A stretch of DNA of 5,632 bases, taken from positions 1-5,632 of the forward strand of contig BQJS01000247.1 of assembly GCA_021604825.1 (NCBI GenBank), given 5' to 3'. A program made the translations under genes and the position numbers. Of this stretch, positions 1-5,325 are shown in pieces (position 1 is the first letter of the stretch; each line of letters starts with the position of its first letter). The notes beneath the pieces were generated by a model, which had not been told where the DNA came from, ran no database searches, and saw only the letters and a program-made list of their open reading frames with translations. This DNA comes from Phycisphaerae bacterium (GTDB lineage: Bacteria > Planctomycetota > Phycisphaerae > UBA1845).

Positions 1-638
1 CCCTGGTGCATCTGCGTTTTGAAATACCCTAGCCATCGCGTTTCGTGAAAGTGTGCCACGCGCGATTCGAGTTCGAAGCCAAGATCGTAACCAGCTTCCA
101 TCACCCGCCACGAAAGTTCCGCATCCTGCCCCTTAAGAAATCGCTCATCGAATCCGCCAACCCGTTCAATCGCATCGCGCCGGTAGACCACGTTAAACGT
201 CGCGAGGAAGTTGACGTTTTTGGGCATGCGCCGGTGTCGGGCGATGATCTCCTCGTGGATGAGGCACGCCAAGAGCGAGTCGGGGCACATGTTGCCATAA
301 CTGCCGCTGACGCCGCCCATTTTCTCATCTTCAAAGCGGGCCACGAGCGGGGCCAATGCATTCGGTTCGGCGACACAGTCGGAATCCACGAACCAGACCA
401 GCTCGGTCTTGGCCGTCTGCCACCCGAGATTTCGGGCAGAACCCGGTCCTTTGCCATGACCCGGCACGCACGTGACCGGAAACTCGGCGACGATCTCGCG
501 GGTGTTGTCGGTGGAACCGTCATCGACGAAGAGGATTTCCTTAAGCTCGCCGCTTTCGACGTAGGGCGTGACGGCCTGGAGGCACGGGCGAATCGTCTTC
601 GATGCGTTTCGACCTGGGATGACCAGCGTGACCGCCAT
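1..638 (-). CDS. Family 2 glycosyltransferase (GT-A fold), 3' end outside window
   Basis: Transfers a sugar from a nucleotide-sugar donor to an unknown acceptor, probably at the cytoplasmic face of the membrane during glycan synthesis (family knowledge). The visible 212 residues carry the GT2 core in order: an N-terminal beta strand with IPGRNASKTI (7-16), the nucleotide-binding VDDGSTDNT (38-46), GPGSARNLG (64-72), the metal-binding DSD in FVDSDC (83-88), a GGFDERF segment (161-167) and the acceptor-side GQDAELSWRV (170-179), where D172 and E174 sit where the ED catalytic motif is expected. The end HFHETRWLGYF resembles the region just after the catalytic domain in membrane-associated GT2 enzymes. 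ATG at 638 is preceded by GAGG about eight bases upstream, and an in-frame TGA lies at 659-657, so the start is well fixed. The reading frame is open at base 1. Transcription is divergent from the GT2 gene at 941. Family is clear; sugar specificity cannot be read. Confidence 0.93.
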   Translation of the reverse strand, partial: MAVTLVIPGRNASKTIRPCLQAVTPYVESGELKEILFVDDGSTDNTREIVAEFPVTCVPGHGKGPGSARNLGWQTAKTELVWFVDSDCVAEPNALAPLVARFEDEKMGGVSGSYGNMCPDSLLACLIHEEIIARHRRMPKNVNFLATFNVVYRRDAIERVGGFDERFLKGQDAELSWRVMEAGYDLGFELESRVAHFHETRWLGYFKTQMHQ

Positions 639-699
639 GAAATCTGCCTCGTTGCCTCAACGTATTGCCAAATGCTGGGAGATCGGCCTCCCATCGGGT

Positions 700-828
700 T
701 CAATGTGGGCACATCAGACCAGCCGGTTCGCTGATCGTCAAGCGACCATCTGGTTCTGATAACACGCGCGGTGGCTTGATGGGTTCGATATCGCACTGCG
801 TGAATCTTAATGCTCTCGAGAAGCTCAT
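700..828 (-). CDS. Possible small ORF of 42 residues, unrecognised
   Basis: On the minus strand an ATG at 828 opens a 42-codon frame ending with TGA at 702-700, 61 bases before the GT2 start at 638 and on the same strand. Its predicted peptide is protein-like in composition: hydrophilic, proline-rich in the middle (IEPIKPPRVL, then SEPDGRLTIS) and ending in MCPH. An in-frame TAG lies about 15 codons upstream of the ATG. There is no membrane segment or recognisable domain. Against it: no good Shine-Dalgarno sequence precedes the ATG, and it is short enough to be chance. It could be a leader peptide, a small protein cotranscribed with the glycosyltransferase, or the tail of a decayed gene. Confidence 0.25.
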   Translation of the reverse strand: MSFSRALRFTQCDIEPIKPPRVLSEPDGRLTISEPAGLMCPH

Positions 829-865
829 TTGAGAAATCTTGGAGTCGTTGAAACGATCGTGCTAG

Positions 866-871
866 TATGAT
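866..871 (+). promoter_or_regulatory. Weak candidate -10 box upstream of the GT2-DUF2304 pair
   Basis: TATGAT matches the sigma-70 -10 consensus at five of six positions and lies about 70 bases before the start at 941. No -35 hexamer is found at 16-18 bases: the nearest TTG-containing hexamers, at 839-844 and 848-853, give spacings of 21 and 12. It is only a candidate. Confidence 0.2.
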
Positions 872-940
872 TGCGACGGGGTCTGATTCCGCGCGGCGGC
901 GATCATACCGCTCTTAAGCAACGTATGTTACGGTGAGTTG

Positions 941-1687
941 ATGACCAAGGTTCAATCCAATTCGGATGTGGACGCGGGTAATGCCCACGTGACAGATCTA
1001 CCGCCCGAGGTGCGCGAGAAGGTGTACATCGTCATTCCCGCATACAACGAAGGTGAGAAGGTCGGCACGGTCATCGAAGAGGTGCGTGTCTTGTACCCGA
1101 ACGTTGTGGTGGTTGACGACGGGTCAAAGGACGAATCGGCTGCGATTTCTGCGCGGGCTGGTGCAAAAGTGCTGCGACATGCGATCAATCGCGGGCAGGG
1201 GGCAGCGTTGCAGACTGGGATCGATTTTGCGATTTTGCAGGGCGCGGAGTTTGTGGTGACGTTTGATAGCGACGGGCAGCATCGTGTCGAAGATATCCCC
1301 GCGTTGATCACGCCGATTCTGGAAGGCAAGTGGGACATTAGCCTGGGGTCGCGGTTCTTAGGTGGCGTAGAAAATATTAAAGCGTCGCGTAAGGCCCTCT
1401 TGCGATTGGGCGTGTTGTTTACGCGGATTGTTTCGCGCGTGAAGATCACGGACACGCACAACGGTTTGCGGGCGTTTTCGAGAAGGTCGGCCCAGCGCAT
1501 GCAGATCACGCTCGACCGGATGGCCCACGCCAGCGAACTCATCGACCAGGTGCGCGACTGCGGATTGCCCTATGGCGAAGTGCCAGTGCATATTCGCTAC
1601 ACGGATTATTCTAAGGCCAAGGGCCAGTCCAGCGCTGGGGCGTTTAAAATTATCTTTCACTACCTGTTCAAGCGGATGACCAGTTAG
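941..1687 (+). CDS. GT2 glycosyltransferase, dolichyl-phosphate mannose synthase-like (DPM/DPG-like)
   Basis: Probably transfers a hexose from a nucleotide sugar to a polyprenyl phosphate or another membrane acceptor. This is the usual activity of the DPM1/DPG-synthase-like branch; the actual substrate is not readable. In the 248-residue product I see IVIPAYNEGEKVG (30-42), VVVDDGSKD (56-64), the branch-typical INRGQGAALQTGI (82-94), the metal site FDSDGQH (108-114), GSRFL (136-140) and DTHNGLRAFS (171-180). There is no hydrophobic C-terminal extension, so this is the short form without its own membrane domain. The next gene, 26 bases downstream, encodes a small membrane protein that could supply the anchor. 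ATG 941 directly follows an in-frame TTG at 938. The GGTGAG at 932-937 is close to both, so the start is uncertain. GTG 1022, just before the first beta strand, is a further option. Confidence 0.93.
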   Translation: MTKVQSNSDVDAGNAHVTDLPPEVREKVYIVIPAYNEGEKVGTVIEEVRVLYPNVVVVDDGSKDESAAISARAGAKVLRHAINRGQGAALQTGIDFAILQGAEFVVTFDSDGQHRVEDIPALITPILEGKWDISLGSRFLGGVENIKASRKALLRLGVLFTRIVSRVKITDTHNGLRAFSRRSAQRMQITLDRMAHASELIDQVRDCGLPYGEVPVHIRYTDYSKAKGQSSAGAFKIIFHYLFKRMTS

Positions 1688-1713
1688 ACACGTTCCATTT
1701 TTGGAAGAATGTC

Positions 1714-2085
1714 ATGAACGCATTTCAGTGGATTGTGCTTCCGATACTTGTACTGCTCATCATTGAGCGTTTCGTGACATTGCTGCGCGGAAACGGTTCT
1801 CGGCGGGTGGCGCTTTTTTGGGGACTGGTATGGTGTGGAGCTGCGATCGCCATCGCTTGGCCGGACCTGACGACTTCGATCGCCAGTGGCTTTGGCCTTC
1901 GGCGCGGTGCCGATCTCGTGATGTACTTCGCGATCCTCTTCGGGTTTGTTGGTTTCTACATGATCTACGTTAGAATGCGTCGCCTCGATGCGAACCTGAC
2001 GCTGCTCGTGCGCAAGCTCGCGATTGAGAATCCTGTGTCGTCAAACGACAATCCGAAACGAGATGCAAGCGGAAACAAGGTGTAG
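1714..2085 (+). CDS. DUF2304-type small membrane protein
   Basis: The 123-residue product has three likely membrane segments: about residues 5-21 (WIVLPILVLLIIERFV), 32-50 (ALFWGLVWCGAAIAIAWP) and 68-86 (LVMYFAILFGFVGFYMIYV). A charged cytoplasmic-looking tail contains RMRRLDANLTLLVRKLAIEN, of the heptad-like kind typical for this family. The glycine-rich turn GLRRGADLVMY between segments 2 and 3, the length and the order match DUF2304. Genes of this family often sit beside GT2 enzymes and are thought to help membrane attachment or lipid-linked sugar handling, but the biochemical role is unknown. ATG 1714 has GGAAGA at 1703-1708, five bases upstream. The 26-base gap from the GT2 stop indicates one operon. 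The last dozen residues are polar and probably disordered. Confidence 0.85.
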   Translation: MNAFQWIVLPILVLLIIERFVTLLRGNGSRRVALFWGLVWCGAAIAIAWPDLTTSIASGFGLRRGADLVMYFAILFGFVGFYMIYVRMRRLDANLTLLVRKLAIENPVSSNDNPKRDASGNKV

Positions 2086-2217
2086 TACTGCGACCAAGGC
2101 AGAATTGTGCGCAACGGTACTAGGAGCAAAGCCACATTATCCCTTCCCAAACGAATCAATGGGTCGCGGTAACACATCATGGAACCGGATTCGCGATATA
2201 AAGGATCGGACGCCCCG

Positions 2218-2246
2218 CCGTCATTCCCGCGCAAGCGGGAATCCAG
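2218..2246 (+). repeat. Palindromic repeat, copy A (dRS3-like core)
   Basis: A perfect 8-bp stem ATTCCCGC (2223-2230) pairs with GCGGGAAT (2235-2242) around the loop GCAA, flanked by CCGTC on the left and CCAG on the right. The core reads ATTCCC, eight bases, GGGAAT. This is the pattern known from Neisseria dRS3 repeats, and similar repeats occur in many other bacterial genomes. Confidence 0.85.
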
Positions 2247-2346
2247 GCATGTGTGGCAACTGTGCCAAAGATGCGATACCGGCAGTGAAAGATTCATGGT
2301 GACCAATTGTATGGTGGAGAGGACCGTGGAGTCTTCTTGTGCGATT

Positions 2347-2375
2347 CTGGATTCCCGCGTGCGCGGGAATGACGG
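2347..2375 (-). repeat. Palindromic repeat, copy B, inverted relative to copy A
   Basis: The reverse complement matches copy A at 28 of 29 positions; the single difference falls in the loop. The stem is ATTCCCGC (2351-2358) with GCGGGAAT (2363-2370) around GTGC. The match covers the flanks as well as the palindrome, so this is a true second copy and not just another hairpin. Confidence 0.85.
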
Positions 2376-2461
2376 TAGCGCGCGAAAGCCGCCAGAAAAC
2401 CGCAGTCGCTTTACTAGGATTACGTCGTTGAGGACTCGGCGATTCATTCATCAAATTCAAT

Positions 2462-2467
2462 GAGGTG
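2462..2467 (+). promoter_or_regulatory. Ribosome binding site that selects the ATG at 2478
   Basis: GAGGTG lies ten bases before ATG 2478, while it overlaps the alternative ATG at 2460 and could not serve it. It therefore supports the downstream start, which also gives a cleaner signal peptide. Confidence 0.55.
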
Positions 2468-2477
2468 TTCACCAAGG

Positions 2478-3014
2478 ATGGGAAAGCACACCAAACGTAT
2501 CACTTGTAAACCGGCAATCTTGTTGCTGCTTGTCGTTGCGATGATCTGTGGCGGCTGCGCTTCGGTTTCGTTCAAACGGTTCGAGACCGCCACCCGCATC
2601 GACCTCGTCGCGAATCCGGGACTGCCGCAGTTTTCCGAGCCCTTTCAAACGAACTACTCCCGCGCCAAGCAGATGCGTCGCGCCGTCTGCACGGACCCTG
2701 CGGCCATCCAGACGGTGCTTGATCTCTTGCGGAAATACGAAAAAGGTTGGGCCAACTACTGGGCGATTCCCCCGGAGTCCGCCCCCATTACGCTGATGTT
2801 TCACGATCAAACGCGGTGGCTTGGTACGCTGGACGTACACGAGAAAGCGCTCGGACATGTCCACGACTTGATTCGAAAGATCCCGCCCGAAGACGCTTCA
2901 AAAATCATCGGGACGATTTGCGACTTTGCATCAGAAACGGGAAACCTGCGCGGTCCCCAGCCGGAAGGTGGCCGAACACGGTGGTCCCGAACGTCGCTGC
3001 CCCGAGGTGGGTAG
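2478..3014 (+). CDS. Predicted lipoprotein of unknown function
   Basis: The 178-residue product begins with a basic n-region (MGKHTKRITCK), a hydrophobic core AILLLLVVAMI (13-23) and a lipobox-like CGGC ending at C27. It should therefore be exported by Sec, lipidated and cut before C27, giving a mature protein of about 150 residues anchored in a membrane. The mature part has no domain I recognise. Visible traits are a predicted helix AAIQTVLDLLRKYEKG (75-90), a tryptophan-rich stretch GWANYWAIPPESAP (90-103), a beta-like ITLMFHDQTRWLGTLDV (104-120), and two further cysteines, C71 and C148. The last 20 residues are polar and rich in Arg and Gly. The C at -3 of the lipobox is unusual. The gene follows the repeat spacer and ends 27 bases from the convergent zinc-ribbon gene. 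Coding status is well supported by the signal peptide; function is unknown. Confidence 0.75.
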   Translation: MGKHTKRITCKPAILLLLVVAMICGGCASVSFKRFETATRIDLVANPGLPQFSEPFQTNYSRAKQMRRAVCTDPAAIQTVLDLLRKYEKGWANYWAIPPESAPITLMFHDQTRWLGTLDVHEKALGHVHDLIRKIPPEDASKIIGTICDFASETGNLRGPQPEGGRTRWSRTSLPRGG

Positions 3015-3041
3015 CGAGCCATACGCAACGCACCGAATCAA

Positions 3042-3518
3042 CTACATTTCGCTCGCCAGCACCACGAAGATTAGCGTCGCGATCGCAGCGGCTAGCAGGA
3101 TCATCGAGCGCTCTGCCCCCTCGCTAAACGCATAGGTCCGCTCCAAGCGCACGTGGCGATGATGTCGCCGTCGTGTTCGGCGCCGGGAATGCACCTTGCC
3201 CACCACCGGACGGATGGCCACCGGCGCCCGACAACTCAAGCAAGCCGCCGAGTGCCCCGCCAGCGTGTGCCCGTAATCGTTCTCGGTTCCGCAGGCTTCG
3301 CAATCGGCTTGCACGGTGGCTGGCAGAGTCATCCGCCGATAACACGATGGACAAATCATGCGCACGGTGTCCGTCGCAACCGCATGTGCGTTGGTCGCGT
3401 TGCACGCACCGCAGCGAACGTGGTAGACGTTGGTGTGCGGGAGCGGCGACTTGATTTTCGTCCTCAAAGGTTCAATCGCTTCGACGATTGATGCGTCCTT
3501 GTTGGTTGTCGTTTCCAT
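3042..3518 (-). CDS. Twin zinc-ribbon protein with C-terminal membrane anchor
   Basis: The 158-residue product has two CxxC-x16-CxxC zinc ribbons with identical spacing: C36/C39 with C56/C59, and C73/C76 with C93/C96. A strongly basic linker follows (RRRTRRRHHRHVR, 112-124). A single hydrophobic segment, ILLAAAIATLIFVVLA (140-155), ends three residues from the C-terminus, as in tail-anchored proteins. The ribbons should face the cytoplasm and may bind nucleic acid or protein; no catalytic motif is seen. The start is uncertain. ATG 3518 is preferred because the 14 extra residues from a TTG at 3560 look non-coding, although that TTG overlaps the TGA of the upstream gene (TTGA), an arrangement used for translational coupling. 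Either way the gene follows the CapK-like gene by at most 38 bases and is probably cotranscribed with it. No named family is recognised. Confidence 0.82.
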   Translation of the reverse strand: METTTNKDASIVEAIEPLRTKIKSPLPHTNVYHVRCGACNATNAHAVATDTVRMICPSCYRRMTLPATVQADCEACGTENDYGHTLAGHSAACLSCRAPVAIRPVVGKVHSRRRTRRRHHRHVRLERTYAFSEGAERSMILLAAAIATLIFVVLASEM

Positions 3519-3556
3519 GTCAGGTTCCCAAATTGGCGATCCTCGAAATCGTCCCC

Positions 3557-4924
3557 TCAAACGCTACCGACTGTATTGAATTCGCTCGTGGCCTCTGAAA
3601 CCACGTGGCGGTATTTCCCTGAACCGGCGACCGGTATTTCCCCAACGGTTTGAATGTTCACCGGGAGCGGTCCCAATCGACGCCGCAAGTCACTGACGAT
3701 GCGCTCGCAGTTCACCGGGTTGGCGATTCCAGCTTCGACCACTTTTACATTGATCGACCGGTCGCGCTGCTGGTGGATTTGGAATTGTCTGACGGATTCC
3801 AACTCACGCATGACATAGATCGCTGCCAGCGGATGCGTGAGCGTGCCGTCGGCACCGACCAGATGATCGCCGCGCCGTCCGTCGATCGCACCGATCAGGC
3901 TCAGGCCTCGACCGCATGCGCACTGCCCGCTTCGATTTTCGGCCATGTCGCCGGTTTGATATCGAATCAGCGGTAGGGCGTGGGCGTCAAGATGGGTGAT
4001 GACGATTTCGCCGCATTCGCCTTCGGGGGCAGGCTGCCCGGTCTCGTCGAGGATTTCGACGATGACGTTCTGATCCATCACATGCATATTTCCGGAAGTG
4101 CATTCGTGGGCGATGAATCCGCCGTCGCGACTGCCGTATCCGTTGACGATCGGGACGTTGAAGTAGCGGCTAAGAACTTCGCGCTGCCGATCGTCAATGA
4201 CTTCGCCGGTGACGAACACGGCTTTGAGGTTACCGCCGCCGTATCGCCGATTCGACTTCTCGCAGAATTCGGCGAAGCGCGTCAGGCTCGACGGGTATCC
4301 GAAAATACTCGCCGGGTCGAATGCGTTGATCTGCCGGTGGTACTGCGACATCGTTTCAGGATTCAATCGAAAGGCGGCGAGCAGCAGTTCGTTCGTCAGC
4401 CGATCGCGCAAGTGCTTGAAGCGATCCTGCCCGCGAATTTCCAGTGGCGATCCCCATAGATAAACCTCGCGATCGCCGTGCTGCACGCCGTACCAGGCGT
4501 GGGTCATGATTCGAGCGGCTTTGTCGTATGCGATGCGCCGCCGATCGACCACGAACGAAAGCGGTTCGCCGGTTGATCCGCCGGTGTTGAAGGGGATCGG
4601 ACCGCCTTCGACCGATGCGTTGGTCATGTCGGACTGATTCGCGCGGATCGTTTCCTTGTCGATGCATGGCAGCGCTTCGAGCATGGCGAACGGATCGTCG
4701 GTGGTGGCATCGAGTCCAAGTTCGGCAAAGAGGTTTTGGTACCACGTACAATTCGATTGAGCAAGGTTCAGCAGCGACCGCAGCTTGTCGCGTTGCATCG
4801 CGCGGAGTTCGTCGGGCGACTGCCACTGTGCCGCATCGCACTCGCGCGCAAACTCAAACGTTCGCCTGCCAAGCATGCGTTCGAGCAGGGGTGAGATGAG
4901 ATGTCGCACGATCCGTGGATGCAC
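3557..4924 (-). CDS. PaaK/CapK-family adenylate-forming enzyme
   Basis: A member of the phenylacetate-CoA ligase-like branch of the ANL superfamily, which activates a carboxylate with ATP as an acyl-adenylate. The CapK subgroup occurs in capsule and exopolysaccharide loci, so the likely role is in surface glycan modification; the substrate is unknown. The 455 residues match the usual length. Motifs: phosphate-binding loop NTGGSTGEP (113-121), FGYPSSL (208-214), VFVTGE (236-241), the A5-like NGYGSRDGG (261-269), LIRYQTGD (319-326) giving the ribose-binding Asp326, the paired cysteines CACGR (335-339) typical of PaaK relatives, and a C-terminal GSGKYRHV (434-441) with K437 as the candidate catalytic lysine. 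In the A5 motif, Asp267 stands where related enzymes usually have Glu. The start is GTG 4924, with GAAGGG six bases upstream. The gene precedes the zinc-ribbon gene on the same strand. Confidence 0.93.
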   Translation of the reverse strand: MHPRIVRHLISPLLERMLGRRTFEFARECDAAQWQSPDELRAMQRDKLRSLLNLAQSNCTWYQNLFAELGLDATTDDPFAMLEALPCIDKETIRANQSDMTNASVEGGPIPFNTGGSTGEPLSFVVDRRRIAYDKAARIMTHAWYGVQHGDREVYLWGSPLEIRGQDRFKHLRDRLTNELLLAAFRLNPETMSQYHRQINAFDPASIFGYPSSLTRFAEFCEKSNRRYGGGNLKAVFVTGEVIDDRQREVLSRYFNVPIVNGYGSRDGGFIAHECTSGNMHVMDQNVIVEILDETGQPAPEGECGEIVITHLDAHALPLIRYQTGDMAENRSGQCACGRGLSLIGAIDGRRGDHLVGADGTLTHPLAAIYVMRELESVRQFQIHQQRDRSINVKVVEAGIANPVNCERIVSDLRRRLGPLPVNIQTVGEIPVAGSGKYRHVVSEATSEFNTVGSV

Positions 4925-4930
4925 GTTCTA

Positions 4931-4936
4931 CCCTTC
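4931..4936 (-). promoter_or_regulatory. Ribosome binding site for the GTG start of the CapK-like gene
   Basis: On the minus strand GAAGGG lies six bases before GTG 4924. No in-frame ATG near this position has a comparable site, so the site decides in favour of the GTG start. Confidence 0.65.
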
Positions 4937-4991
4937 GGTTCAAAATACAAATGCGCAGTTTGCGCGCAGCTTCTCCCACACAACCGTATGT

Positions 4992-5284
4992 CTATTCAAT
5001 CGACGACTTCGGACCGCCTCTTGCGATCCGACGCCCGAAAATAATGCAGCCGATGACACTGCGAACCGGTGCACCGCCCAGGCAGGCTTGGAATACGAGG
5101 TCGCAATCGCGCCGCTGGGCGTTGTAAACCGCCTCGCGTTCAATCGAAATGAACAAATCGACCGGTGCGAATAGGCGACAGACGAATTCGCGGCAAGTTC
5201 GCGAATGTCGACAAATCGATTCAGTCCATATACGTTCTGCTTGATTGGGACGTCTGCAACGTGCACGGGGTTTGTGAGGTCCAA
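4992..5284 (-). pseudogene. Possible decayed or frameshifted minus-strand gene
   Basis: Two overlapping minus-strand frames look protein-like over different parts. From TTG 5284, one reads LDLTNPVHVADVPIKQNVYG and continues sensibly to about base 5175. From about base 5170 a second frame takes over (APVDLFISIEREAVYNAQRR, later DLVFQACLGGAPVRSVIGC) and ends at TAG 4994-4992. Neither frame has an ATG or a convincing ribosome binding site at its head. One explanation is a small gene broken by a single frameshift near 5170-5180, lying 67 bases upstream of the CapK-like gene on the same strand. Chance open frames in a coding-biased genome are equally possible. No family is recognised. Confidence 0.2.
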
Positions 5285-5312
5285 TCTTTCGACCCAGCCA
5301 GCATGGAAGCAT

Positions 5313-5317
5313 AGGAG
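5313..5317 (+). promoter_or_regulatory. Ribosome binding site for the TTG start of the antiporter gene
   Basis: AGGAG, a strong Shine-Dalgarno match, lies eight bases before TTG 5326. The only nearby ATG (5303) is out of frame and runs into TAG within four codons, so the TTG is the credible start. Confidence 0.75.
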
Positions 5318-5325
5318 TATCGACG

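Larger units (their letters stand above)
639..940. other. Divergent intergenic spacer between two glycosyltransferase genes
   Basis: About 300 bases separate the start of the minus-strand GT2 gene from that of the plus-strand GT2 gene, so control signals for both directions should lie here. It contains a possible small minus-strand ORF (700-828), a TATGAT hexamer (866-871) and a short hairpin, GGGAG 677-681 with CTCCC 688-692. No RNA gene or strong terminator is seen. Confidence 0.6.
2218..2375. mobile_element. REPIN-like / MITE-like unit: two inverted palindromic repeats around 100 bp
   Basis: Copies A and B face each other and enclose exactly 100 bases (2247-2346), so the 158-base unit could fold into one long hairpin or two small ones. 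This is the architecture of REPINs (paired REP sequences moved by RAYT transposases) and of small non-autonomous elements. No transposase is in the window and no clear target duplication is seen outside the copies, so mobility is inferred from form alone. Confidence 0.5.
2086..2477. other. Intergenic spacer holding an inverted pair of palindromic repeats
   Basis: Nearly 400 bases without a credible gene; open frames here are short and run through the palindromes. Besides the repeat pair (2218-2375) there is a small imperfect dyad, TGGC 2254-2257 with GCCA 2264-2267, between the two copies. No T-rich terminator is visible after the DUF2304 gene, so the repeat hairpins may be the only strong secondary structure downstream of that operon. 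Confidence 0.6.
4925..5325. other. Divergent intergenic spacer between CapK-like and antiporter genes
   Basis: About 400 bases that should hold promoters for both flanking genes. For the antiporter, TCGACA (5208-5213) resembles a -35 box but the following TATACG (5229-5234) is only 15 bases away, so no firm promoter is called. On the minus strand there is a weak coding-like signal, listed separately. No repeats, RNA genes or terminators are evident. Confidence 0.5.

Noticed and set aside
45..734. Long open frame on the plus strand over the first gene, and another on the minus strand at 101-796
   Set aside because: Both are shadows. A third frame on the minus strand contains an ordered set of GT2 motifs (VDDGSTDNT, FVDSDC, GQDAEL) with a good start; the competing frames show no domain and unusual Arg/Ser-rich composition.
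674..756. Imperfect direct repeat 674-701 and 730-756
   Set aside because: Only short blocks match (GCTG, CCATC, GGTTC); similarity is too weak to call a repeat on its own.
848..868. Sigma-70 promoter formed by TTGAAA (848-853) and TAGTAT (863-868)
   Set aside because: The spacing of nine bases is far too short for a functional pair.
952..1542. Minus-strand open frame opposite the DPM-like GT2 gene
   Set aside because: Antisense to a gene with full GT2 motifs; its product has no recognisable pattern.
2218..2246. Intrinsic terminator for the GT2-DUF2304 operon
   Set aside because: The hairpin is strong but no T-run follows either copy and it lies over 130 bases past the stop codon; the duplicated flanks point to a repeat element instead.
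2218..2375. CRISPR array
   Set aside because: Only two repeat copies, in inverted and not direct orientation, with a 100-base gap; no array structure.
2024..2475. Several open frames through the 2086-2477 spacer on both strands
   Set aside because: They run through the palindromic repeats, and their apparent shared peptide (SFPRKRES and similar) is simply the translated repeat. None has a convincing start or domain.
3980..4459. Plus-strand open frame opposite the CapK-like gene, plus minus-strand frame 4356-4841
   Set aside because: Both overlap a gene with all expected adenylation motifs; they arise from codon bias.
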